A DNA stretch of 64,000 nucleotides from Trileptium ribeirensis (taxonomy: Eukaryota; Nematoda; Enoplea; Enoplida; Thoracostomopsidae), in NCBI GenBank assembly GCA_030248225.1, contig JASANE010030220.1, positions 1 through 64,000 on the forward strand, read 5' to 3'. Under the pieces are notes generated by a model. It had not been told where the DNA came from and searched no databases. It worked only from the letters and a program-made list of their open reading frames with translations. Position 1 is the first letter of the stretch, and the number at the start of each line of letters is the position of its first letter. Below, piece by piece: positions 29,319 to 41,800 of this stretch. The position numbers were made by a program, and so were the translations under genes.

Positions 29319-29540
29319 TAATTAAATAAACGTAAGGGTCTAGCCGTCCGAAAGGCTTCGTCGAAACCCACAAGGGAAAAGTAATAGAGTATCAATATCC
29401 GTCAGTAAGCCGTCCGGATACTGTTGGCTTTAAGGAAGCTATTCGTGTAAATCAAAGGAAGAAGTTTAGGTATCCAAATAAACGTGTGGGTCTAGCCGTC
29501 CGGGAGGCTACGTACGAACTTCACAAGAGGGAAAGTAATT
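29319..29540. repeat. Direct repeat pair with CTAGCCGTCCG core
   Basis: Two units of about 70 bp start near 29319 and 29466. Each holds AAATAAACGT, then GGGTCTAGCCGTCCG, then a conserved AAAGTAAT end. They are about 147 bp apart. Confidence 0.6.
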
Positions 29541-29879
29541 AATTCTTAACCTAACTCTAACTCATCAGATAACTATGTACTTAAAATAATAGTGTGCTCA
29601 AAACTTGAGTTGAAAACAAAAGAAAACAAGGCTTGCCTAGTGTGGATTTAAAACAAAGGTCTAAGGTTCAGCGAGTAGTTAACAATACCGGAGTTTAGAC
29701 GGGGTGCGTAAGTGATGTACGTAGTGACGCGCATATTGTCCGAAGCTGTCCAGGTGTAAAGATCAGTCTTCGATATATAATACTAACTTTGAATAAAAGT
29801 TCTAATATCGTCTTTACTGATTCGGTGTTGCAATTATCATCGGAGCAAATCGAATTAGACACGCCGCAGTGCTGATCAA

Positions 29880-30310
29880 GCCAAGGTATAGACAGATAAG
29901 ATAGACGCGTGCCAAAAACAAAAACTACCATAGTTGCTATTTCCGCCGGCATTGTACTGGCCACGCGTACGGACTCCACATCTTCAGGTGAAGAATCCCT
30001 TCCCATTTTTATCTCTGATAGCCGTCATAATGAAAATACCCTCCAACCATTACCCCCATCAAAAACAAGATAAAATAACAAGTAGGCTACAAGGGGTCCT
30101 AGGGTGTCAAATCCTAAAAATTTTAGTTTAAATGCTTATTTCTTTATTATATTCTCCCTATGAAAACCAAATTTCAAGACTTATAAAATTTCACTATCTT
30201 ACCTAATTTGCATACCTAATTTGTTTTTCTGTTTAGAGTACATGTGTTAGCACAACTTGTTTTTCGTTTTATTCAGTTTGCGTCTGAACTCGTAGAAACT
30301 GGTCGGTACT
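29880..30310. repeat. Dispersed repeat copy (pairs with 32940-33260)
   Basis: Shares order and wording with 32940-33260: a block around GCCGGCATTGTACTGGCCAC, a block around TCTTCAGGTGAAGAATCCC, a CCAACCATTACCCCC-like block and a TAGGCTACA block. Divergence is high. Together with 28690-28880 and 34590-34890 it appears to be an old repeat family. Type unknown. Confidence 0.45.
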
Positions 30311-31199
30311 GAAATCTCATTGCTTTACTTAAATTTCGATTTTAAATTCTTGTAATATATACTCGGTTGCTTAGCTAACAGCAAGTTGATTTTATACGCG
30401 GCAGTGGTATGGTTGCTTATTGATCGTGATGTTATCCGGAAGTAGCATAGATGTTAATAGGAGTTTTTGAAGCCTTGGCTTATTCAATTAGTGTCCCGAG
30501 CCGAGTATAGTAGTTTGGCGCAAAAACAATTGCGTACGAAGGCTGAATTGGAGTTTGTTATTTTATTTTTTGGCGGTGTTGATGTTTCTAAAGAATGGAG
30601 CTTAATAGTAATATGCTTCACAATTAAGTATTGTTAAAATCTATTAGTAAATAAATTAATCAGAACGTAGTGAAACGTAGTGGAGATTGTGTGTTGCAGG
30701 GGTGAAATCTTTTAAACTCCGTCTGTGGGTGTGATCCAGAGATTTTTGTCAATTTCCGAATAGCGAAAATTACACAAACCTGTTTTTAAAAATGCGTAAC
30801 GGCGTAACAAAAAAGCGTAATTTTTATCACAAAAAGAAAATCAAAGATACTTATATGCATACGTAGAAAATACATATAACGATATGCATTAATATTAGCA
30901 TGTAACTGTTTCTATCTTTTCAGAACATATAAGTTATACGAATTCTTGAAAGACAAACTGTTTATGCTGCTATTAATGCATATTGTCATTGTAGCAGATG
31001 CTGTTATGCATTGGTAATCATGTCGTATATTTTGCGGAAAATATCCGGTCCATACGTAAGCTGCTGAGTTTGTCCCGTCCTAGAAATAAAAGGCGTAAAT
31101 TACACAAAGCTTGATTAAAAAATACGAAACGGATCCTCTGAAACGCGTAAATTGCGCAAAAAATGCTACAAAAACTGTGGTGTGATCGGTCATAACTCG

Positions 31200-32090
31200 G
31201 GAACGACTTAACTGATTTTCATGATCGACGGCTCATTCGAACCGGCATATCGACTTACAGGATACAGCCCCGAGCGTTTTTTGATTTGGGTCTAGTTCCG
31301 GGGTCAGGGCTCAAAATGTGGGTTTTTTTGCCTCATTTTAGTACCCTTAACGGAAGCAAGGTTATTTTTATCTTAACTTTGGAATTTTTTTTCTCTGGTT
31401 GGTTTTATTTTATAGTAAAATGATAAATGCCGATGCCTCTTTTTTGTTTTTCGACTAAGGCTCCGGTTCTGGATTTATGGTACGGGGGTATGGTTCCCCA
31501 GTGGTTCCTCGAACCAAAATTTGAAAATTTGTTCTGACGTTTTGGGTGGCTGATAAGTTTTACCTAGAGATTTTCGGCCATGCAAAACTCATTGCCGAAG
31601 CTGGTTTTGTTCTGTGACCCATGGATAAGGTGGTACGACGCCCCATGGTTCCGGGTCAGAGGTTAAAGTGAGGGCTTTTCACCTCATTTTAGTACCCTTC
31701 ACGGAAACAACATTTATTTTTATCCGAACTTTCGAATTTTTTCTCTGGATGGTTTTATTTCATGGTAAAATGATGAATGCCACTGGTCCTTTTTTGTTTT
31801 TCGGTTAAGGCTCCGGTTGTGGAGTTATGGGGTTTGAGGTATGGCACCCTCGTGGTTCCTCGACCCAAAATCAGAAAATTTATTATGAGATCCTTAGCGG
31901 CTGAAACGTTTCACTTTTGGTTTTCGGATGGGAAACTCATTGCCGGTGTTGGTTTTACTCTGCGACCCATGGTTCCATAGGTACGGGGATATGGTGCCGC
32001 CATGGTTCATCGACCCAAAATTCCTAATTTTACTGTTAGGTACGTCCTGTTACGTTGCTGATAGCTTGCACTTGGGGGATTTAGGGCATG
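31200..32090. repeat. Tandem repeat, period about 351 bp, about 2.5 units
   Basis: CCTCATTTTAGTACCC recurs at 31331 and 31682. A GTGGTTCCTCGACCCAAAAT-like block recurs near 31500, 31850 and 32005. Units differ by many substitutions. A nearby stretch (TCATAACTCGGGAACGAC) resembles dispersed repeats common in invertebrate genomes. Confidence 0.6.
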
Positions 32091-32939
32091 GGAAACTTAT
32101 TGCCCGTGTTAGTTTTGTTCTAACTTGTGCGGTGTTGCGTGATATCCATATATGGCATATCGACGTATGCTATCGAGAGCTCATTGACGTAGCCGTAGGC
32201 GTAGGCCCACAAGGCGTAGGCGTACCTATACTTCACTACTTTATGTAATCTCGATAGATTTACTAGTAATATTATTTTCCTCATAAAAAGAAGTGACATT
32301 AACTTTATTAAGAGTGGCGACCTAACAGTTTGTAACATTACTTAGTAACAGATTACAAATTTCGGCCCATAGTGTCGAGTGAGCAACACCAGGGCGAGCA
32401 GATTAGGGGTGCCGAGGTTAGTAGCATTGCTTGTTGAGTGCGGCAGCCATTCGGTGCGGCTCAGCAAGTAGTGTTATTCTTGAGAAGACCGGGCGAGGAT
32501 TTGATTACCCTGTCGAGCCGCTGGTATTCCCAGTTACTATTTTTGGTCAGCCAATCTGGGCGAAGGATTTCTCCTCTGTTCGATCAGTCATCAGCCAACT
32601 GTACCAACCTCAAAAGAGGCTTACTAGAATTAACTATAAACTAATCTTTAACACTAATAGAGTCGCGTGTCAAGTACCAGTGGCTGAGTTAGCACTGTAA
32701 ACGAAACAGCTCGAGTAGCCGGGTTATTGTAGCGAAGTATTTGGGCCTAGTTATACCAAAAATAACGGTACCTTAGAGAGGTTACGTTGTACGCGTTATG
32801 ATAGTGCTTTGTTATATTTTAGCCGGATTCTGTAGTAAGCGTTGTTTGTTACGCGTCTGGTGCATATTTATCTGAACCGTGAGTGTATTGGACGTAGTCG
32901 CGCCGCAGCGCAAAATATAAGGCATCGGCACTAGTCGCT

Positions 32940-33260
32940 AAAAATAAAGAACGCGTGCCAATCGTACATCGCCACCGGCATACTACTAGCCACACTTCGG
33001 ACCACGTGATCTTCGGTGACGAATCCCGCCTTCCTTTAACATCCGATAGTCTTCAAAAGAAAATCATCTACCAACACCTATCCCACTGCAAAGCATAAAA
33101 TATAAAAACAACATGCCCGAGGTGTCGAGGTTTCCTAGGCTACACAGATGAGTTACGGTCCAAACCCACCCAAATACCCTAAAAATATATATACCCAAAA
33201 CCACATTTCAAAACAAAAAAAATCCGGGTTTTTCAAATTTTTACTTATTACAAGGTCCCC
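32940..33260. repeat. Dispersed repeat copy (pairs with 29880-30310)
   Basis: Contains CACCGGCATACTACTAGCCAC and ATCTTCGGTGACGAATCCC, matching the other copy block by block. It is followed by a TAGGCTACACA block also seen near 34610. Confidence 0.45.
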
Positions 33261-36259
33261 ATCCCACTGGTGGTTTAAATTTTGTTGATTTTATGATTTT
33301 TGAATTCGCAGATAGAGAAACGCTAGCCTTGAAGAATAATTCTCACTAGACCGTACTATGGTGAAAAACATGAGCGTCCGTTTATCGTGTTCTCTGTAAA
33401 CAGGACTTCGTTATCCCAACGTAAACCGATATGGACGTGACAGGACTCATATGAAAGCTACAATGCTCTATATGTGACTTGTGGAGGTTTTATTCCGATT
33501 CGACATACCCACGTCCCACCGCAGGGCGTCAAAGGGGGGTACCCAGGGGTACGTGGCTAAAATGGGAAATTTTTTGGTCATAACTCGGCAACCCTTCAGC
33601 CGATTTGAATCATTATGGTGTCAAAAATATGTGTCCTAGGAAACTTTATTTATAGGTATATAAATTGTTTTGATCAGGTCCCTATGGGGCATGGGGGACT
33701 TTAGCAAATGGGTAAATTTCCAACATTTTGGTCAAATGTTATCTAGCTATAGCTATGTAACCACTCAAACGATTCGAACGAAATTTGGTGTGTGGATAGA
33801 GCTACTGCGGTGTCAACAGATTTGATGTAGTATCCTTGGGTCAATTGGTATTTGAGGTCAAAGTTGGGCCCTACGCCATAAATAGTCATCCGTGACATTA
33901 CCACTTCTAACGGTATATTAAAAGATTTGTGGCTGAAAATTAGTTCATGTGGGTTTTCATGGGTGTTAATTTCAAATTCTGTATTTAGACGCATCTTTTG
34001 TGTAGAGGTAGATATATCAATGGATGAGACAAGGCGAGTGGTGCGAAAGGGGACGAGTGTCATGTAGTGTGTAGCAAATTCTGTTTATATATGCTTTCTG
34101 TGCTGCTGGGCTTTTGTTATGATTCTTATATATACGTAGATTACATAGATATGTTGTTTACGATTGGTAAGCAGTTCTGAGGTAGAGTTAACCTTCGTAG
34201 GGTGCCTATTAGATATCTGACTATCAGCTTTGTTGCATCTATGTCTTATTGAACAGCAGATTAATAAATATTTTTTGGTGAGTTAGGTACATCTTTGTTT
34301 CCTAACAGGATATATTTTTAATGAGTTGTTCCACTGTATGTTAACATTACAGTTTCTCATTTCTCCGAATTCATACACTTGCTATGTCTCCAAGATTCTA
34401 GTAGTTAATCTAGATTGCATATATTGGCTTCTTCTTTTAATTAGCTAACATACTTTAATTGTAGAAGTTTGAGTTTTAGTTGAATTGTATTGTGAGGAGG
34501 ATCGAAATCTGTCGCTGTGGTTTAAATGCTTCATTTAATGGTTTTTTATTTTAGGTCAGGTTACTTAGCTATCCCATTACGGTGGTAGCTGTTATTCTTG
34601 TCGCGGGTGTAGTAGGCTACACAAAAAATTCCCGGGCCGAAACCGTTCCAATTCCCTTAAAATATCTTAAAAATCCTGCCCAAAATCGAAAATTTGTGTT
34701 CTTTTACTGTTTTGTTTACTACACGTACCCTATCCCACTAACGTCCTAAGTCCAAAATTTAATAATTTTATATGTTTATATAAACCTAATTTGCATATTT
34801 TGATTTAATGTTTTGTTTTAGCTAACATGTGTCAGCTTTTTTTGTTTTATAGTTATCAGTCTAGTTCAGAGAGAGAGAGGTTGTTGCTTGTTCGGATCTA
34901 GTTCGCTCTATACTTTTATCGATCAGCGTAAAGAATTACGCTGCATACAGTGCGGCTGCAAATTTTTATTTACTGGCAAACGTAAAGAATTCGTTTTTTT
35001 ATTTAATTCGAGCTAGACTACACAGCAGCTACCAATATCCAGGTAGCATAGGTCAACGGTTGCGCGTGTGTTTTAAGAGCATAAATAATAAATATGTTTG
35101 TTTAGAGTATGGCAGTTGGGTTTTTATGGTTTTATGAATTATTACTGGTATTTAAAGTTATAGGCATAAAAAATTACGCGTGATCTAAAGGTGTTCAAAG
35201 GTTGTTCTGAAATTTTACGGCTTTCGGTTAATTAACGTTATGCTCTTGGCTCAGAGACATCACAAGAAGGTATCTTAACCCTAATTAGTAATAACCTTAC
35301 TAATATTAAATTCTTAAATATAATCTTAGGCAAAATAAATACTGGTACAGGTGATAACGTATTAGCTATTAATAGTTAGCAATAGTTCATAATATCGGCC
35401 TAGTGTCGAGTGAGGTATCCTAGTGGAGTTAGTTGTTGTTGTAATTTCCTAAAAATAACCGGGGGCGAGTAAGGCGTGCGGATTCGGATACCCCGTCGAG
35501 CTGGAGCTACCTGTTTGGGTTGGTGCTTTTTACATCTATTTTTCACTCAGATTTCTCGATTTTCATCTATAACTCCAGGGCCGGTCTCCACTACCGCCCT
35601 GGTACTCCCCTTTTGTGCCTGGTACATGACCGCATAATTGTTTGAAAACTACATATATAACTTCTAGTGTAAACTTGTCACCAGCTCTGTATTTATTATA
35701 AAAATATAAAATATATTACAATTCATATATTTCCTAAATTTCCCTTAAATATTTCTATACTTCAAAACTTCACTTTTACACTTAAAAACTACTCAAAATT
35801 TCCTTTTTTAAATACTCTTATACCCATATACCTCAAATTTTATTATTCTTTTCACATAAACCTAAAAGCGAGCGCATTCCACTCGCGAGCGAGTGGTACG
35901 AGAATTTTCAATTTTGGCTTTGGAGGGGGTTGAGGAGGTCCTGTCTATGTGCGTCTGTCGCGCCTGGATCTCGATAATGGTTGGGCGGATTTTGATTCAA
36001 GATAGCTCATTCGAACCGCAATGTTCGATTTAGGGGTAGTGACGGAGCCGATTTTTGAATTTTTTCCCGTGGGAAAAGTTATGGGGCAAAATGACGTCAT
36101 TTTGGCCCATTTTTCGGGCACCCCTCCAGTTTTTGCGACTCTTCTCAATAATTAAACTAATAGGCCTATTCCATGTAGCTTTACCAGGGTTTTTCAATGA
36201 TATATAACAAGTTTTTCAACTACTTCCCAATCTAGAGTCTATAAGCTTATAGTTGGCGC

Positions 36260-36590
36260 CAAATTTCATATTTGGTGAAAAGTCGTGGGAAATGCACCTA
36301 AATGTGTGTTTTTCGTTGCTTTTAGGTGTCTTATATGCGGTTTCCTGGGCAGATAAACTCATTGCAAGTGTCAAAAATATTGCTAGGCAAATATTTTTAC
36401 ACTTCTGGTTCATGTTTGGCATAAAAAATGATGTTTTCGAAATTTTTGGTGAGAAGTCGTGGGAAAAGGAACCTGAATGTGTGTTTATTGTTGGCTTTAG
36501 TGTCGGATATGGGGTTTTCTGGGCCGACAAGCTCATTGCGAGTGTCAAAAATAGTGTGGCAAATATTTTTCACATTTCTGCTTCGGAGGA
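36260..36590. repeat. Tandem duplication, period about 174 bp
   Basis: GGTGAAAAGTCGTGGGA at 36274 recurs as GGTGAGAAGTCGTGGGA near 36448, and AACTCATTGCAAGTGTCAAA near 36357 recurs near 36531. Open frames cross both units on both strands, but there is no recognisable protein domain. Confidence 0.65.
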
Positions 36591-37487
36591 TTGTTCTCAC
36601 CACTCCAATTCTGGCTCGCAAGCGAGCTTCACTAGTTGTTTCTATATGTAACCCCCCTTCACCTCATTCTAATTTTTACAAATTTTACATTTTATTAAAA
36701 TTTGTAATCTTCCACATTTCTCACATTTTTAAAAAACTCCCATTTACCCAAAAACTTAACTCTCATTTCCCAAATTTACAATTCAAACTCCCCTACCTTC
36801 CCCTTTCATAATATTTAAATTTTACGCTTAACTTCTTTTCCTAAAACCAACCATCTCCCCTAATTTAATTCCTTCCTTTACTTTCTATTCCCCAAAAATT
36901 GCCTATAAAGCGTAAAGATACATAAATCCGGTCGAGTAAAGAAAACGAGGACTTGAGCGAAACAGCTCGAACCAATCCTAGTCACGATCTGAACTTGCTT
37001 TACTATTCGTTGGAACGGACCGACTTCAGTAGCTTTGTGTTATATTGTTGACGTTTGGCTGAAATTTCTGCTATTTGATATTTGAAAATTAAATAAAAAT
37101 TAAAATTTCAGGATCGTCCGGATAATTCGGATATCCGATATATCCCACACTTTTTCCAGGATATTAGGATATGATAAGTCATATTCCTTATCAGTACTAA
37201 TGCATATGTGACTGTTATATTGATACGTAGTTATTTTATCTGTCTGGATTTCTTAAGACCGTTATACGTCACCAGAGATAAGAGAGTTGCGAATACCATT
37301 ACGCGATCAGGTTTCTGTACTACATATTATGGCTGAATAGTTTTCAATGACCAATATTGCCTGTTGATCTATTAATTTTTGCACGCGTTGTACGTAAGCA
37401 TTGACAGATAAACAAGTCAAGTAGCTCTTTGTGCGAGTTAATTGAAGGCGGTTGACAATGTGCATACAAAAAATTTCATTCTATCTT

Positions 37488-37883
37488 CAGGTTTTTTTGG
37501 TCAAAAATATATTATGTTGAACACAGTTTCTTAAAATTGAACACCAAATTTTAAAAATGACCATATAAATGAACAGGAACATTTAACCCCACGAAAACCA
37601 TCGTTCGAAGCCGAGTTTTGTTTGCAGTACTTATGACTGTATGATTTGTTCATAAGCTATTGTTCATATATGTATATATATAAAGCAGCACCTTATGATG
37701 TATATAGCTTAAGCAATATACCCACATATACCTATGTAATATATGCTAGTTTGGTTATGTAGGTATAAACGCATAGCTAAGCGATCATAGCTAGTTATAA
37801 AATAGACCAGTCATGCTTAAAAATGAACACTCACTGTTATAAATGACCACATTTTAGAGCAGTACAATTTTTGAAAAAACCTG
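37488..37883. mobile_element. Possible MITE with CAGGTTTTTT termini
   Basis: The left end CAGGTTTTTTTGGTCAAAAA and the right end, read on the other strand, CAGGTTTTTTCAAAAATTG form short terminal inverted repeats about 396 bp apart. CAGG termini suggest a hAT-like origin, but I see no matching 8-bp duplication, so this is tentative. Confidence 0.35.
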
Positions 37884-38654
37884 CATATTTCAGTATGGCT
37901 AATTTTCTATTGGTTATGCATATTCGTGCACAGGCTTATTCATTTTGTCTACAATAAATCAATCTGTGTGTTGGCTGCAGCTCTTAAAACCACCAATCGT
38001 TCATTGATCACCAGAGATCTGAATTTCAGTGAACTGGATGCAAGTGCAACTTCTAGCTTTTCGCTTTATTTTTTAAGGCCAAAAGTTTGTTATGCTACAC
38101 CAGACGTACCAGCAATAATTGTCGATAAAAATCGCAAGATGAGCGTTGACAAAAAGTAATCGAATCTTCTCAATAGAGCATTAAAATGTGAACTAACGTT
38201 GGCTTCGGAATAGTTTATTGATCGAGCGGATAATCAACATTCAAAACGTTCATCGCCACGTTCATCCTGACGGTGTCTGTAATAATTATGGTTGAATTAT
38301 TGACGGACGTATTGTGTTTCAGGCCAAGCATTAAGCAGCCTAAGCTTAGCTGAACTCCCAGCTGAACATCAGATTGTTGTCTTACGGTACTGTCAAGCTC
38401 TGTCCTTCGTTATATTTGAAAATCTTGACGGGATCTCTAACTCTTTTGGGAATTCAATAGTGAAAACTAGTTACTACAGGTAATTAGTGGAATACATCGA
38501 ATTATATACATTGAGCATATAACAGCTGTATAATATTCAGCATAGCATGAATGAAACGATATTATATGTTAAGATTGTAAGTACATAGCTCTTAGTGTGC
38601 GGAATAAGCAAATATGTCCACTTTAAGCATGTTTTAACAAAACTTAGCTTGGGT

Positions 38655-38663
38655 TATATAAGG
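38655..38663 (+). promoter_or_regulatory. TATA-like box upstream of XPR1
   Basis: TATATAAGG about 120 bp before the XPR1 start codon. A TTTCACAG acceptor-like sequence at 38687-38693 lies between. If the box is used, transcription would start near 38685. Alternatively the acceptor receives an upstream 5' exon or a spliced leader. Confidence 0.4.
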
Positions 38664-38779
38664 GCGAACGCTATCAACGATATAATTTCACAGGTACCTA
38701 CGTATGTTATTTTATTTCAAGGTCGAAACCATATATACGGTTGAATATTTTTCACTTAATATTTACATATGCCAAGAAT

Positions 38780-38857
38780 ATGAAATTTTCTGAGCACTTA
38801 CAAAGTCATTTAACTCCTGAGTGGAGAAAACAGTATATCCAGTACGACAAAATGAAG
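38780..38857 (+). CDS. XPR1: XPR1 exon 1
   Basis: 26 codons from ATG, ending IQYDKMK, donor GTTAGT, phase 0. It encodes the first helix of the SPX domain, including Tyr 22 and Lys 26. Intron 1 is 5.6 kb. Confidence 0.95.
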
Positions 38858-41800
38858 GTTAGTCGTTTTTATAGTTTATATTAAGTTACTCCAAGATTAT
38901 TATCCAGTCTCAAAAGCGAGTGTACTTACATTTTAAAATGAATTCAAATTTTGTCTTTGGAATTACTATATCTTTACCTATATTTTGTAAAGGCACCCGT
39001 AAAGCGCCGGTTGTTCAGTACAGATATACACAATTATAGCCTTTCAATTATACGCAGCAGCTTAACTAAATCGCATCGATAATACTTCATGCTGGGTTTA
39101 TGCCTTGCATTGTCTACAAAATACAAAATTTTCGAAACTATATTATAATTTTTGTAGCTTCGAAAGTTCCGCAATTTGTTGCAATTACATCTTGAGTCAA
39201 CCCACGGTGATAAAAAGTTATATCGTTACGAGTTTCAAGTGATGATTTTTCCATCCACAGCCGAAAAACAAACTGACTCGGCGTTCTGGCAATAAGAAAC
39301 TTCAGTAGGTCGCTCTTTAAGCAAAAGTCATACAAATAATGGAATCGTGAGTGGAATAGTTCTGTACTGAGCACATATTAATGTATAGCTAGTGTTGTTC
39401 TTCAATTTTAATCGTTAACATAACCATTAGGCTCAAAGCTATCTGGAGGATTTTAGTTGTAATACCCCATTTGTATTTGTGAAGAAGTCGAGCAATCGAA
39501 TAAAAACAATATTGTTAGATACTGTCGTTAGATACTCTCGTTAAAGATTTCTAAACAAAATTCTAATAAGTGATACGTCGTAGTGCACTACGGATTTTTA
39601 TCCCCTTTATAACAAAAGTATATATCATTAAACTGGACGTGTGAAAAATTGTCAAGTACAATTCAAGTTGATTTTACATTCAGCACTCTTAACTAAATAA
39701 AACGTAACAAGTACTTTTGCAACAGAGTCAGTGTAACGAGCGGAATTTGCTGAAATAGCGCATTGTTGTGCAAAATGTCGGTATTGGTGTAATAGGCGTG
39801 ACGCTGCTGCACTACGCCTTTCCAAACGCAGGGCCTATACGACTCCAGCTACCGTAACCTAATGCACTCATTTCGGAATTTCTATCTCGGTCACTCGCAA
39901 GAAGCCACAGAGCTTAGAAAGCCTTAGGAACGCTTTAGGCGATGTGTTCGAGACCTGTCGGATTTGTTGCACACGTCGCCTACGTGGTAGTACCTTTGAG
40001 GTCCCCAGGATTTTGGCTTCGTCACCAGCTCGCAGGCGAAGGAGACTACCGCTATTCCCTATCCGGGTCTTAGCTGGTTTGGTCAATCGGGATCATCGTT
40101 GGGCTTGATCAAGTGTGATTTCTAATTCATGGCTAGTGTAGCCCCATTAGGGTCCGACAATCGATTGACGCTAAACGTCGCATCGTTTCCGCTCTATGGG
40201 GTTCGGTATTCGGCAAGTGGTTCCCTTGAGTCCACATCGGAGTCGTTGGGACTTTATAAATCTCACACAATTCAGTCACACATACACATGAAATGGTCAG
40301 CGAGATCGTCGACTGTGGCAGCGATTTCAAACCTCTTTAGCTACATTTGAGATCAATTAACAACAGGAACTCGATGGATTTTCCTTAATTATTTATTGAT
40401 AACTAAATCGATTGCACGTTCGGTTATGGAATAATATAGGATGGTTATACATTTGGTAATAATAGCACATATATCAAAAATGTAAATAGTATGATCGGCA
40501 CAACACAAATATACGTAATTCACACAGATTATTAAGCTAAGTCAAACCATGGATTTTAGCTATCCTAATCGAACTTACACAGCCGTAAGCTAGATCAGTT
40601 ACAACAAGAATTTTAGCTCTAGCAAACGCTTTAATGACGGCTGTGGTTACTTACTAACAGAAAGTTGGATAAGGAAAATAACGATACAGCTGACGGAGCG
40701 TTAAAAGCTAACTGATCGCTCAGTAATGATGGTTCAGGTAAGCTGAAATATGTTAATTAATATTAATCGACCAACAGATGGAATGGCATACTAAACAAGA
40801 CTTTAGGTTCGGGGTCACCAGTGCTACTTGGGATGACAATAGTGTTCTACTACTTATCCTACTCTACTATTGGTAAATGTCATGACCGTTTATACGTATA
40901 CAGGTTACAATTTTATAAAAATCAAGAATATATACAACAAGCAACAATTATATCGTGCAACAGGTATACAATGGCAATTCAAAAGGATAAAATCATGGCA
41001 CGACTCTGAACGTTCTATTTTCGAATGACACGACGCAAGAGTAATTATTCACTAACTCGTAATGCATAGTTCTAAATCTTAAATAGTTACGGTGCATTTT
41101 CTGATCCATTTAATGCTAGGTGAATTTTTCGAAGTCTGTTAATTTCCAAGGTTCATTTTCGGGCCACGATTGCATACTCCCGCGGGTGTGTTAATCGGGC
41201 ATTTTAGTGACTTTGTGAGCGCTATCTCCAGTACCTAATTACCTTCGTATAACCATAAAATAGGGTTAATCGTGTATTTGGGTCCAATGGCGTGGCCAGG
41301 AATTTTGAAAGGGTGGGGTCGAGGCCCACAGTAGGTACCTAAAAGGGGGTCCAGGAGGGCAGGTAATTCAGTGATGCACATTTCTACGATTTAACAGTGT
41401 ACGAGCGGGGAAAGTTTCAATGAAATTGCATTTCCTAGCCCGGAATAAGAATTGGTATATTAAGTATGCCGTAAACAAGTAAAAAATGCAACTGTTGTCA
41501 GAATAGCGAATTTTTATACAAAAATGTGAAGTTTGGTCAAAAATACAGTTGAAAGCAATTGTTTTCTAGTTGAGAGAGGCTAGTTTTAATACATATTTCC
41601 GACGTGATTTTCAACCGGAATCATTCAAAGATAATTTTTGTTTGGGGTTGAATCAAAAGGTGGGGGGGTTCCGACCCCCAACTGGCTACGCCCTTGTTTG
41701 GGTGTCCAAAAATTCGATTTTCTATCTGGCTCCCCCAAAGTACGATTTAGGTCTGTAAAAAAGCGAACTCTATCAAATTGGCCACTGTCGTGACTATCTG

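Larger units (their letters stand above)
27488..38640. other. Intergenic region between the retroelement and XPR1
   Basis: About 11 kb with no convincing gene; the ORFs present are short and have no recognisable domains. It holds diverged repeats (listed separately): a family seen near 28690-28880, 29880-30310, 32940-33260 and 34590-34890, and a related pair at about 32340-32520 and 35380-35510. It also holds a 351-bp tandem repeat, a 174-bp tandem duplication and a possible MITE. Segments near 31185 and 33580 contain stretches that look like satellite-type or dispersed invertebrate repeats. Confidence 0.7.

Noticed and set aside
36253..36651. 132-codon plus-strand ORF across the 174-bp tandem duplication
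   Set aside because: Both strands are open across the repeat and the sequence has no domain; openness follows from the duplicated unit having few stops.
40129..40350. 73-codon ORF at the start of XPR1 intron 1 as a gene or alternative exon
   Set aside because: Overlaps ORFs on the other strand, has no recognisable domain and does not fit XPR1 between exons 1 and 2, whose phases join directly.
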